Source: CAYOHP01 sp964403795 [NCBI: uncultured bacterium]
Lineage (GTDB): Bacteria; Muiribacteriota; UBA6191; CAZXTJ01
Length of the DNA stretch: 64,000 bases
Assembly: GCA_964403795.1 (NCBI GenBank)
Contig: CAYOHP010000017.1
Coordinates: forward strand, 16,618-80,617
Direction: 5' to 3'
Below the pieces are notes generated by a model. The model had not been told where the DNA came from and did not search any database. It was given only the letters and a program-made list of their open reading frames with translations. A program made the translations under genes and the position numbers. Positions 44,434-52,732 of the stretch are shown here, in pieces. Each line of letters starts with the position of its first letter. Position 1 is the first letter of the stretch.

Positions 44434-45402
44434 ATGCGACACCCGTCCTCGTTCCTCGTGCTGGTCCTCGCTTCGGGGCTGGGGCTGGCGTCGGCCGGAT
44501 GGGCCGGAGACCCGGCGAATGCCCCTGGACGCACCTTCGCCCCGCCCACGGTGTTTCCCCAGCCCTCGGTCGAGGCGCTCCCCACCATGCGGTCGGCGGC
44601 CGGCGAGCTGGTGGCCCGTGCCAAGGTGACCCTCCCTCCCGGGGCCTACATGCGTCCCCCGGGAGAGGAGCTCTCGCCCCTGGTGGTGCAACCCGCACCG
44701 GGACCCGGCATCGAGTGGGGGACCATAGAGTTGGAACCGGTCCGATCCCGTCCTCCCCGGGGCAACGCGGTCTTCGACGCGCTGGTGGGAGAGTTCGAGG
44801 TGAGGGTTCGCTCCAGGGCCCCTGCTCCCCCGGTCGCGACCTGGTCGCCTGGACTGGCGCTCCGGGGCGCGATCGAGCTGGCCGGGGGAGTCTGCATTCC
44901 CCTCTCTCGCGAGGTCCTGGCACCGGCAGGAGACTCCTCGGCTCCCTCCCCGGGCAGCGCCCGCGAAGGTCGCCTCCGGGTGGAGGCCGGGCAGCCCGAC
45001 GCCCGTACCCGGATCCTCCCGGGCGAGCGCATGATGATCGGGGCCGCGGCCGTGACCGAGCTTCCTGCGGGCAGCTACCACCTGGTGATCGACGCTCCCC
45101 ACCGCCATCCGGAGCGTCGCCAGGTCACCGTGGAGCCAGGGCGCGAGACCGTGGTCACGACCTCCCTGGCACCGGCACGGCCGGCGCACCTCCTGCTCTC
45201 GGTCTTCCCCGAGGGCGCCCGGGTAGAGGAAGGCGGGAAGCTGCTCGGCATCTCGGGCCCCCACCTCGTCCTGACCCTGGAGCCCGGGTTCCACGTGCTC
45301 GAACTCCGACTGCCCGGGCACCGGGAGGTCTTTCCCAGCTTCGAGCTGCGCTCCGGCGAGCGCCGGCGGGCGCTCCACCGACTCATCCCCGAATCGAGGT
45401 AG
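44434..45402 (+). CDS. Exported PEGA-type domain protein
   Basis: The 322-aa product starts at ATG 44434 with AGGAAGG upstream and a signal peptide (SFLVLVLASGLGLASAGWA). The C-terminal ~75 residues (LLLSVFPEGARVEEGGKLLGISGPHLVLTLEPGFHVLELRLPGHR) fit the PEGA-like repeat, a small beta domain of surface proteins; the segment before it (LPAGSYHLVIDAPHRHPERRQVTVEPG) looks like a second, weaker repeat. The first half has no recognised domain. It is probably surface-attached through a carbohydrate or protein ligand; function unknown. Confidence 0.75.
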   Translation: MRHPSSFLVLVLASGLGLASAGWAGDPANAPGRTFAPPTVFPQPSVEALPTMRSAAGELVARAKVTLPPGAYMRPPGEELSPLVVQPAPGPGIEWGTIELEPVRSRPPRGNAVFDALVGEFEVRVRSRAPAPPVATWSPGLALRGAIELAGGVCIPLSREVLAPAGDSSAPSPGSAREGRLRVEAGQPDARTRILPGERMMIGAAAVTELPAGSYHLVIDAPHRHPERRQVTVEPGRETVVTTSLAPARPAHLLLSVFPEGARVEEGGKLLGISGPHLVLTLEPGFHVLELRLPGHREVFPSFELRSGERRRALHRLIPESR

Positions 45403-45443
45403 CGGCCGGCGGCAGCGGCCGCCCGAGTCGTCTCCGGAGCGTG

Positions 45444-45449
45444 TACGCT
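45444..45449 (+). promoter_or_regulatory. -10-like box for ynbC
   Basis: GTG-TACGCT-CG lies 29 nt before ATG 45479. Confidence 0.4.
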
Positions 45450-45478
45450 CGACCAGGCCGAATCCGAGGGGGCATGGC

Positions 45479-47236
45479 ATGAGGACCCACGAGACGAGCG
45501 AGGCCTGGTTCCAGGGATCCGACGGGGCCCGCCTCTTCTACCGCATGTGGAAGCCCCGGGAGCCGAGCAACCGGGCCGTGTTCCTGTTCCATCGGGGGCA
45601 CGAGCACTCGGGTCGGCTGATGGAGCTGGCCGAGGACCTGGAGCTGGACGGGTTCTGGATCTTCGCCTGGGACCAGCGGGGCCACGGCCGCTCTCCGGGC
45701 GACCGGGGCTACGCCGACAGCCTGTCCCAGGTGGTCGCCGACCTCGACCGCTTCGTCGCCCACGTGGGCGCGACCCACGGCATCCCGATCGAGGAGACGG
45801 CGGTGGTCGCCTACAGCGTGGCCAGCGTGATCGTCTCGGCCTGGGTGCATGACTACGCACCCCGGATCCGCGCCATGGTGCTCGCCGCCCCGGCGCTACG
45901 GGTCAAGCTCTACGTGCCCTTCGCCCTGCCCCTGCTCCGCCTCCAGAGGTGGCTCCTGGGTCCTGCGGCCCGGGTCGACAGCTACGTGAAGTCGCGGATG
46001 CTGACCAGCGACCCCGAGAAGGCCCGCGAGTACGACGCCGATCCCCTGATCGCCCGGGCCATCGCCACCAACCTGTTGATCGACCTCTTCGACACCTCGA
46101 CCCGGCTGATGGCAGATGCCGGCGCCATCCGGGTCCCGACCCTGCTCCTGACCGCGGGCTCCGACTGGGTGGTGGAGACCGAGCCCCAGCGCAGGCTGTT
46201 CGAGGGTTTGGGATCCCGCATCAAGGAGCACGAGGTCTATCCCTCCTTCCACCACGCCATCTTCCACGAGAAGCAACGCCACCTCCCGGTGGAGCGGACC
46301 CGGCGCTTCCTGTTCGAGGCCTTCGCCTCCCCTCCCGAGGACGAGTCCGACCTGCTCGAGGCGGACCGCCATGGCTACACCCGCGACGAGTTCGAGCGCC
46401 TGAACCGCCAGCTCCGTCCCACCGACCCCAAGGCCTGGTGGTTCGCCCTGGGTCGGCTCTTCCTCGATACCGTGGGGCGGCTCTCCGACGGGGTCCGGAT
46501 CGGATGGGCCAGCGGCTTCGATTCGGGCGAGATGCTGGACTACGTCTACGAGGACCGGGCCTCGGGGCTCGGGACCGCAGGCCGCCTTCTGGACCGGGTC
46601 TACCTCGACCAGATCGGGTGGGAGGGGATCCGGATCCGCCGGCGACACCTGGCCGCCCGGGTGAGGACCGCCATCGACGAGGCGCTGGCGGCACGCGGCA
46701 AGGCCCACGTCGTCGACGTGGCGGCCGGTCCCGGCCGGTACCTGATCGAGCTCTCCCGGGAACTCGGCGAGGCGCCGGTCACCATGCTCTGTCGCGACTG
46801 GAGCGAGACCGCGGTCCAGGCCGGCCGTGTCCTGGCCCGCCGGCAGGGCGCTACCCGGGTCGCCCACGCCCGGGGCGACGCCTTCGACCCCGACTCCCTG
46901 GCCGCCCTCGATCCCCGGCCCGACGTGGCCGTGATCTCCGGGCTGTTCGAACTCTTCCCCGAGAACGCCCCGATCCGCCGGTGCCTGGCGGGACTCCGCA
47001 GGGCCCTGCCCCAGGGCGGGACGCTGGTCTACACCAACCAGCCCTGGCACCCGCAGGTGGAGGACATCGCCCGGATGCTGGTGAACCGGGAGGGCAAGGC
47101 CTGGATCATGCGCCGGCGCACCCAGGCGGAGATGGATGCCCTGGTCCGGGAGGCCGGCTTCGAGAAGCAGGGAATGGACGTCGATCCCTGGGGGATCTTC
47201 ACCGTCTCCCGGGCGGTCCTCCGCTCGCCGCAGTGA
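45479..47236 (+). CDS. ynbC: Bifunctional alpha/beta hydrolase / SAM-dependent methyltransferase (YnbC-like)
   Basis: The 585-aa protein has two halves. Residues ~1-290 form an alpha/beta hydrolase of the monoacylglycerol-lipase kind: HRGHEHSGRLMELA, AWDQRGHGRS, a nucleophile elbow AYSVAS in place of GxSxG, Asp in TAGSDWVV, and His in SFHHAIFHE. Residues ~390-585 are a class I methyltransferase (HVVDVAAGPGRYLIEL, then DVAVISGLFELF). From memory the architecture and length equal E. coli YnbC. Its neighbours are the other ynb-type functions, so a role in phospholipid or lysophospholipid chemistry is likely. GAGGGGG precedes ATG 45479, and the stop overlaps the ynbD start. Confidence 0.9.
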   Translation: MRTHETSEAWFQGSDGARLFYRMWKPREPSNRAVFLFHRGHEHSGRLMELAEDLELDGFWIFAWDQRGHGRSPGDRGYADSLSQVVADLDRFVAHVGATHGIPIEETAVVAYSVASVIVSAWVHDYAPRIRAMVLAAPALRVKLYVPFALPLLRLQRWLLGPAARVDSYVKSRMLTSDPEKAREYDADPLIARAIATNLLIDLFDTSTRLMADAGAIRVPTLLLTAGSDWVVETEPQRRLFEGLGSRIKEHEVYPSFHHAIFHEKQRHLPVERTRRFLFEAFASPPEDESDLLEADRHGYTRDEFERLNRQLRPTDPKAWWFALGRLFLDTVGRLSDGVRIGWASGFDSGEMLDYVYEDRASGLGTAGRLLDRVYLDQIGWEGIRIRRRHLAARVRTAIDEALAARGKAHVVDVAAGPGRYLIELSRELGEAPVTMLCRDWSETAVQAGRVLARRQGATRVAHARGDAFDPDSLAALDPRPDVAVISGLFELFPENAPIRRCLAGLRRALPQGGTLVYTNQPWHPQVEDIARMLVNREGKAWIMRRRTQAEMDALVREAGFEKQGMDVDPWGIFTVSRAVLRSPQ

Positions 47237-48543
47237 GTCCGCCCCCCGGCCCGGCCCGGTCGCTCCCGGCAGCCACCGGCTGGATGCTGGCGTGCTCCGT
47301 CTGGTTCATGCTGGCCTACAACGCCTGCACCTGGATCACGTCGCGCCGGAGCGACGTCGGCACCTGGTTCTTCGAATGGGAACTCTCGATCCCGTTCGTG
47401 CCGGCCATGATCGTCCCCTACTGGTCGCTCGACCTCCTGTTCGTGGCCGGCTTCTTCGTGTGCCGGAGCCGCGACGAGGTCGCGGTGCTCGGCAAGCGAC
47501 TGGCCCTGGCGACCCTGGCGGCCTCCGTCGGCTTCCTCCTCTTCCCCCTCCGGCTCGGCTTCCCGAGACCCCCGGTCGAGGGCTTCTACGGGATGCTCTT
47601 CGACTTGCTCCGCAGCTTCGACGCTCCCTTCAACCTCTGCCCTTCGCTGCACATCGCGCTCCGCACCCTCCTCGCCGACACCTATGCCCGCCATACCCGG
47701 GGAGCGCTCCGGGTCGCGGTCCATCTGTGGTTCTCGCTGATCGGGTTCTCGACGCTGCTCACCTGGCAGCACCACCTGATCGACGTGGCCGGCGGGTTCG
47801 TACTGGCGACGCTGTGCTTCTACGCGGTGAGGGAACGGCCCTCGACAGGGGTGGTGCCGAATCCCAGGATCGCCCTCTGGTACGGCCTGGCGCTCGTCGC
47901 CTGTCTCGGGGCCGCCCGAGCCACGGGCGGACCGGTCGGCCTGCTGCTGCTCTGGCCGGCCCTCTGCTTCGGGCTCCTGGTGGCCGGGTACCTGCGCCTC
48001 GGTCCATGGGTCTACGGCAAGACCGGCCCGGAGATCCCCCTGGCACCGCGACTGGTGATGGCACCATGCCGCCTCGGACAGGAGCTGTCACGACGCTGGT
48101 ACGCGAAGGAGTGCCGGCCCTGGGACCCGGTCGCCCCGGGGATCTGGATCGGACGCCAGCTCGACGACGCCGAGGCCGCCGCGGCAGTGGCCCAGGGGGT
48201 CACCGCGGTCCTCGACCTCACCGCCGAGTTCCAGGCTCCGGGGCCCTTCGCGGCGCTTCCCCGGCTCGACCTGCCGGTCCTCGACCTCACTCGCCCCTCC
48301 CGCGCCGAGCTCGAGGCCGGGCTCGCCTTCCTCGCCGAACACGCGCCCCGGGGCACCGTCTACGTGCACTGCAAGATCGGCTACTCGCGCTCGGCCGCCA
48401 TGGTGGGCGCATGGCTGATCCGCTCCGGGGCGGTCCGGGATGCCGAGGCCGCAGTGGCCCGCCTCCGGGAGGTGCGGCCCACGATCGTGGTGCGACCGGA
48501 GGCCTGGGACGCACTCCGCGAGATCGCTGCCTCGGGGCGCTGA
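47233..48543 (+). CDS. ynbD: PAP2-family phosphatase fused to dual-specificity-type phosphatase (YnbD-like)
   Basis: The 436-aa protein starts at GTG 47233 overlapping the ynbC stop (GTGA). The first ~270 residues are a polytopic PAP2 domain with NLCPSLHIALRTL and WQHHLIDVAGG, the S-x-x-H and H-x-x-x-D phosphatase motifs. The last ~130 residues are a protein-phosphatase-like domain with the P-loop VHCKIGYSRSAAM (H-C-x5-R). It probably removes phosphate from a lipid such as phosphatidyl-phosphate. It converges, 4 bp apart, with the minus-strand half of the locus. Confidence 0.92.
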   Translation: MSPPPGPARSLPAATGWMLACSVWFMLAYNACTWITSRRSDVGTWFFEWELSIPFVPAMIVPYWSLDLLFVAGFFVCRSRDEVAVLGKRLALATLAASVGFLLFPLRLGFPRPPVEGFYGMLFDLLRSFDAPFNLCPSLHIALRTLLADTYARHTRGALRVAVHLWFSLIGFSTLLTWQHHLIDVAGGFVLATLCFYAVRERPSTGVVPNPRIALWYGLALVACLGAARATGGPVGLLLLWPALCFGLLVAGYLRLGPWVYGKTGPEIPLAPRLVMAPCRLGQELSRRWYAKECRPWDPVAPGIWIGRQLDDAEAAAAVAQGVTAVLDLTAEFQAPGPFAALPRLDLPVLDLTRPSRAELEAGLAFLAEHAPRGTVYVHCKIGYSRSAAMVGAWLIRSGAVRDAEAAVARLREVRPTIVVRPEAWDALREIAASGR

Positions 48544-48547
48544 GAGA

Positions 48548-49189
48548 TCACTCCCAGGCCGGGAACTTGCCCTCTTCCGCCAGGCGGGCCATGCGCTCGC
48601 CGAGCTCGGCCATGAAGCCTTCCTTGGTACCGGTCCACGAGAATGGTTCCCCCACGAAGACGTCGCAGAAGAACGGCACCAACAGGGCCTCTCCCTTGGG
48701 CAGGGCCTTCCCCAGCCCGTGCATGAAGACGGGATAGACCGGGACCTCGGGGAAGGTCTCGGCCAGGAAGGCGACTCCGCTCTTCAGCGGCTTGGCGCGC
48801 TCCGGATCCCCACGGGTCCCCTCCGGGAAGAAGATCACGATGCGGTCCTCGGCCAGGGCATCGAGCACCGGGGCCAGGATCTCCTGGCGGGACTTCCCGC
48901 CGGATCGGTCCAGCGGGATGATCCCCAGGATCGTGCGCGAGAACCAGGACAGCAACGCATTCCGGAAGAAGTAGTCGGCGGCCCCGACCGGACGCACCAT
49001 CGGCAACCGTCGGGTCGGGAAGAGGCTCATCAGCACCAGGGCATCGAGGTGGCTGTTGTGGTTGGCGACCACCAGGGCCGGACCTCGGGAAGGCAGGCGG
49101 CGACGATGGCGCACGTTCACTCCCAGCGCCAGGGCCAGGAAGGGGCGCACCACCAGGCTGAAGAAGAGACGGCGCAGGAAGTGGTTCAC
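48548..49189 (-). CDS. 1-acyl-sn-glycerol-3-phosphate acyltransferase-like (PlsC family)
   Basis: The 213-aa protein has the standard PlsC blocks: ANHNSHLDALVLM (HX4D), FFPEGTRGDP, and VPVYPVFMHGLGK. It should acylate a lysophospholipid. GTG 49189 overlaps the ynbB stop by 4 bp (GTGA), so it is the third gene of a minus-strand ynbA-ynbB-plsC operon. An intact HX4D contrasts with the altered site in the exported acyltransferase at 2687-4261. Confidence 0.92.
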   Translation of the reverse strand: MNHFLRRLFFSLVVRPFLALALGVNVRHRRRLPSRGPALVVANHNSHLDALVLMSLFPTRRLPMVRPVGAADYFFRNALLSWFSRTILGIIPLDRSGGKSRQEILAPVLDALAEDRIVIFFPEGTRGDPERAKPLKSGVAFLAETFPEVPVYPVFMHGLGKALPKGEALLVPFFCDVFVGEPFSWTGTKEGFMAELGERMARLAEEGKFPAWE

Positions 49190-50148
49190 GGGGTCCAGGG
49201 CAGGAGCCAGTAGAGGTAGTGGAAGAACCACATCGAGGCGAAGGTGAGGCTGTTGACCCGGTCCAGGATCCCGCCGTGGCCCGGGAGCATCGAGCCGGCG
49301 TCCTTGACCCCCAGGTCGCGCTTCATGGCCGAGAGGTTCACATCGCCCAGGAAGCCCCCGACGGCGAAGATGGCTCCCGCTCCCAGGGACGGGAGGAAAC
49401 CCATGGGTGTCAGCCAGGGACCGGCGATCCCGGCCAGCACCGTGGTGGTGGCCAGGCCACCGAGGAAGCCTTCCCACGTCTTGTTGGGACTGACCGTCGG
49501 CACGATCCGGTTCTTCCCCAGGGTCTTGCCCCACACGAACTGCCAGCAGTCGTTCATCTGGGTCAGCGCCACCAGGAAGAGGACCAGGCCGGGACCCCAG
49601 GCGACCTCGGGGGCATCGGGCAGGCGCAGGGTGAGCAGGTAGGCGGCATGGCTCAGGGTGAAGACCGTGAGCATCAGGCCCCACTGGAGGACACCGATCG
49701 AGCGGAGGAAGCCCTCGGTCTCGCCGATCGTCACCATGCGCAGCGGCAGGAGCATGAACATGTAGACCGGGATGAAGATGATGAACATCCCGTACCAGCC
49801 CTGGAGGACCCAGAAGTACTGGAGCAGGATCGCCAGATAGGCCCAGAACAGCACCCGGCGATCGGCCCGCCGGGTGGGGATCAGCGAGAGGTACTCCTTC
49901 AAGGCCAGGTAGCTGACCAGCACGAAGAAGCCGAGGGCGGTCTCCCGGGACCAGGCCAGGCAGCCCAGGAAGAGGGTGACCATGAGCCACCAGGTCTTGG
50001 CGCGCTGGCGCAGCTCCCGGTACTGGTCCTCCGAGGTCCGCTTCGCCATGGCCCGGACCGCCAGGGTGCCGGCGACGAGCAGGGCGTAGACCAGCAGGAT
50101 GGCGAGCTTGACCTCGCCGCGGAGCCAGGGTCCCGGATCCACGTTCAC
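49186..50148 (-). CDS. ynbB: CDP-diglyceride synthase-like membrane protein (YnbB-like)
   Basis: The 320-aa polytopic protein carries the phosphatidate cytidylyltransferase signature near the C-terminus (SAMKRDLGVKDAGSMLPGHGGILDRVNSL). The last Asp of the family pattern (HGG-x-x-DRxD) reads Asn here. Several membrane helices precede it (LLVYALLVAGTLAV, LGFFVLVSYLALK, IGVLQWGLMLTVF). It would activate phosphatidate as CDP-diacylglycerol for YnbA. GTG 50148 overlaps the ynbA stop (GTGA). Confidence 0.9.
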   Translation of the reverse strand: MNVDPGPWLRGEVKLAILLVYALLVAGTLAVRAMAKRTSEDQYRELRQRAKTWWLMVTLFLGCLAWSRETALGFFVLVSYLALKEYLSLIPTRRADRRVLFWAYLAILLQYFWVLQGWYGMFIIFIPVYMFMLLPLRMVTIGETEGFLRSIGVLQWGLMLTVFTLSHAAYLLTLRLPDAPEVAWGPGLVLFLVALTQMNDCWQFVWGKTLGKNRIVPTVSPNKTWEGFLGGLATTTVLAGIAGPWLTPMGFLPSLGAGAIFAVGGFLGDVNLSAMKRDLGVKDAGSMLPGHGGILDRVNSLTFASMWFFHYLYWLLPWTP

Positions 50149-50756
50149 CCCTTCCCGGCGGCCTCGGCCTCGGCCAGGGCCGCGGCGGCGCGGTTGGCGA
50201 CGGTCGCCACCGAGAGCGCGGCCAACACCCAGAGGTAGGGACCGACCCAGGCACCGGCTCCCGGGCCGAGCCCGAGGAGGAGAGCCAGCAGGGCCAGCCA
50301 GAAGGCGCGGTCGCTCTTGCCCATGGGGCCGTCGTAGCGTCGACTGGCACCGATCTGGATCCCCACCACCCCGGTCATCTCCACCAGGGCCGCCAGCAGC
50401 ACCACCAGGACCACGGGGGCCGTCGGGACACCCGGCACCAGGGCGAGCGGCAGGTAGAGGCAGGCGTCGGAGACCACGTCGCCGAGCTCGTTCAGGACCG
50501 CGCCCAGGCGCGATTTCTGGTCGAACTCCCGGGCCAGCATCCCGTCGATCGCGTTCAGGGCCATCCGCACCAGGAGGAGAGGAGCGATCGCCACCAGGGG
50601 CCAGCGGCTCTCGGGCCAGACCGCGATCGCCAGGCCTCCCAGGGCGGAGAGGGCGACCGCGGCCAGGGTCACCTGGTTGGCGGTGACCCCCCGGACGAAG
50701 AGGCGGCCCACCATGGGGCGGAGCAGCGCCTGGAAGCGCGGCTTGACGTCGTACAT
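50145..50756 (-). CDS. ynbA: CDP-alcohol phosphatidyltransferase-like protein (YnbA-like)
   Basis: The 203-aa membrane protein starts at ATG 50756, matching YnbA-type N-termini (YDVKPRFQALLRPMVGRLF). The CDP-alcohol phosphatidyltransferase motif is present as DGMLAR-x8-G-AVL-N-ELG-D. The third Asp of the usual DGxxARx8Gx3Dx3D is Asn, which is a residue thought to activate the acceptor alcohol. The product lipid is unknown. It is the first gene of the ynbA-ynbB-plsC operon; an in-frame GTG 24 nt upstream (50780) has no SD. Confidence 0.9.
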   Translation of the reverse strand: MYDVKPRFQALLRPMVGRLFVRGVTANQVTLAAVALSALGGLAIAVWPESRWPLVAIAPLLLVRMALNAIDGMLAREFDQKSRLGAVLNELGDVVSDACLYLPLALVPGVPTAPVVLVVLLAALVEMTGVVGIQIGASRRYDGPMGKSDRAFWLALLALLLGLGPGAGAWVGPYLWVLAALSVATVANRAAAALAEAEAAGKG

Positions 50757-50823
50757 GGTGGGCACGCCGTCACGGTACACCTGCGGGTCCGGCGGTGTCG
50801 TCCCGCCCGGGCCCGCAGGGGGA

Positions 50824-51633
50824 TCAGTTCCCGAGGAACCCCATCTCGGGCTCGGGCTCGGGGAGCGCAGTCCGACCCGACGGAGAGGCCGGGACGGCGG
50901 GAGCCGTCCCGCCCTGGACGCTCCCGGGTGTGGCGGACCTCAGGAGGGCGCCGTGGCGCATGCAGGTGATCCCGCCATCCTGCGGCCGGGCCAGCGCGTA
51001 GTTCATGTGGGAGTGGGCGCCTTCTCCCGGGTCCTCGGGGATCCGGGAGAGGTACCCGCGATCCCGGAGCTGGGACCAGACGATCGAGGTGTAGTTGGCG
51101 TCGGCCTCCAGGTTCAGCAGCGTCATCGCACCCAGGATCATCATCTGCTGGGCCCGGCAGCGCTCGAGCACCATCGGGTCGGAAGCCGGGGCGGCAGGAG
51201 GCGCACCGGGGCCGCTGCCGGTTGCCGGACCGTGGACAGAGCACCAGAGACCGGTCCCGGAGTCGCCGGTCAACAGGTAGTTGGAATGGGAGCCGCCCTG
51301 GGGTTCACCTCCGGCCCCGACCCCTTGCCCGGGATCGATCGGGAGGGAATCCAGGTACCCGCCGCGGACCAGGCCATCCCAGGGGATGCTCGTGACCTGG
51401 GTGTTGAAGTCGAGCTCGTAGCCGCGCACGGCGCGCAGGATCCCGTCCTGCTGGGCGAAGCAGCGCTGGCGCTGGGCCGCTCTCCCGGGACTGAGAACGA
51501 ACTCCTGCGCCCGGGACGGGCCGGCGGTCATCGCCAGGGCCAGCACCAGGGAGACCGTCCTTTGCACACCGCGGAACGGCCTGGGCGAGGCCACAGGCGA
51601 AGGGGAGAGGAAGCGGGGATCGAGACCGAACAT
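50824..51633 (-). CDS. Exported protein with two tandem pilin-like domains, sigma54-driven
   Basis: The 269-aa product starts at ATG 51633 with AAAGGAA upstream and a signal peptide ending near residue 42 (VSLVLALAMTAGPSRA). It has two copies of one domain. Copy 1 (58-135): RCFAQQDGILRAVRGYELD, WDGLVRGGYLDSLPIDPGQG, CSVHG. Copy 2 (159-228): RCRAQQMMILGAMTLLNLE, WSQLRDRGYLSRIPEDPGEG, CMRHG. Both match the pilin-like domain of the 34497-35024 gene and the globular part of many type II/IV pilins, but no prepilin helix is present. The tail is Pro/Ser/Gly-rich. A sigma54 promoter lies 52-67 nt upstream. The ynbA gene begins 67 bp below on the same strand. Confidence 0.88.
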   Translation of the reverse strand: MFGLDPRFLSPSPVASPRPFRGVQRTVSLVLALAMTAGPSRAQEFVLSPGRAAQRQRCFAQQDGILRAVRGYELDFNTQVTSIPWDGLVRGGYLDSLPIDPGQGVGAGGEPQGGSHSNYLLTGDSGTGLWCSVHGPATGSGPGAPPAAPASDPMVLERCRAQQMMILGAMTLLNLEADANYTSIVWSQLRDRGYLSRIPEDPGEGAHSHMNYALARPQDGGITCMRHGALLRSATPGSVQGGTAPAVPASPSGRTALPEPEPEMGFLGN

Positions 51634-51684
51634 GGCAGACGGTTCCTTTCGGCACCTCGGGACGAGGCGGGCGAGACCGTCCAT

Positions 51685-51700
51685 CGCCAGACTCGTGCCA
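51685..51700 (-). promoter_or_regulatory. Sigma54 promoter of the tandem pilin-like gene
   Basis: The minus strand reads TGGCAC-GAGTC-TGGC-G: one mismatch in the -12 box (TGGC for TTGC), with -24 GG and -12 GC at the right spacing. GC lies 54 nt before ATG 51633. Confidence 0.75.
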
Positions 51701-51910
51701 CCCCGCGCCGGAACGCCGACGAACAGGTGCCACCCGCACCAGGAGCAGCGAGGGAGGATCCGCTGCGCCGGGACCAGGACCTGGGGCTACCCCGATCGGA
51801 TCAATCCTGAGCCCCCGGAGGCTCAGATCGGAACCTCGGGGGATTCGTCCGAGCGTCCCCGATCACCGCAGCTGCGGGCCAGGCAGAGGCCCGTGCCCCG
51901 ATCCGTCCGC

Positions 51911-52732
51911 CTACCGCCCCGCCACGGCAGGCACCAGGGCGCCGGAGCCGTCCTGGCGCAGGAACCGGATCCGCTCCACCTGGAAGGCGGCCAGCGGATG
52001 CTCCACCAGGTCCGGCACAGCGGCCGCCACGTAGTCGAAGAGCCCGAGCGGGCCTTCCTGGGCGACCGGCGAGGCGCCGAGAACCACCCGGAAGCCGGCC
52101 CCGTCGACCTCGCAGCGCCGGATCTTGGCCCGGGCGTCGTACTCGACCTCGATGCCCTTCTTGTTGGTGCGCTTCGCCGGAAGGCTCGCACCCGTCGAGG
52201 CCGCCACCGCCCGCGCCACCAGGTCGGCGCCCGCCACCGGGTCCCAGGGCTCGAAGCGGAACTCGGAGTACTGGAGCACGTCCTGGAGCAACGGGTCGCC
52301 GGTCGCGAGCTCGAAGACCTCGACGAAGTCGAGGCCCGGGAAGCACTGGGGCCGGCAGCGCGCCAGGAATTCGGCGGGGGGAAGCGGCTCCTCGAGATCG
52401 AGGTCGAGCCACTCCTCCCGGGAGGTCACGCCCAGCGGGAGCGGCGGGGCGAAGGTGAAGCGCGGCTTGGGGCTGAAGCCCTCCGACCACTGGATCGGGA
52501 GCCGGGCCCGCTGGAAGAGCCGGCGGAGCTGGGTCGCCATGTCCCGGTGCGCTACCAGCCGGAGCAGGCCCGTCTTGGCGTAGGCGATGCGGAGGGTGCG
52601 TCGGGAGGACGCGGGCGGCGACGCCCGGGAAGGATCCGCCGCCGGCCCGGCCGCCAGGCTGCCCCGGAGATCGTCGCAGCCGGGGGACTCGATCACGGTC
52701 CCGGGGCGGTGCTCCCCGCCTTCCCCTAGCAT
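51911..52732 (-). CDS. TIGR03936/DUF2344 radical-SAM-linked protein
   Basis: The 273-aa protein has the DUF2344 opening LRIAYAKTGLLRLVAHRDM followed by IQWSEGFSPKPRFTFAPPLPLGV, which pairs with TIGR03960 radical SAM proteins. ATG 52732 lies inside the last codons of the partner gene (overlap 52726-52732), so the two are coupled. The ~40 residues before LRIAYAK are low-complexity, so GTG 52696 is an alternative start. The pair is widespread; in some lineages the two functions are fused. Biochemical role unknown. Confidence 0.9.
   Translation of the reverse strand: MLGEGGEHRPGTVIESPGCDDLRGSLAAGPAADPSRASPPASSRRTLRIAYAKTGLLRLVAHRDMATQLRRLFQRARLPIQWSEGFSPKPRFTFAPPLPLGVTSREEWLDLDLEEPLPPAEFLARCRPQCFPGLDFVEVFELATGDPLLQDVLQYSEFRFEPWDPVAGADLVARAVAASTGASLPAKRTNKKGIEVEYDARAKIRRCEVDGAGFRVVLGASPVAQEGPLGLFDYVAAAVPDLVEHPLAAFQVERIRFLRQDGSGALVPAVAGR

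Noticed and set aside
51715-51732. Second GTGCCA next to the 51685 promoter
   Set aside because: Reverse complement gives TGGCAC-CTGTT-CGTC, without the -12 GC.
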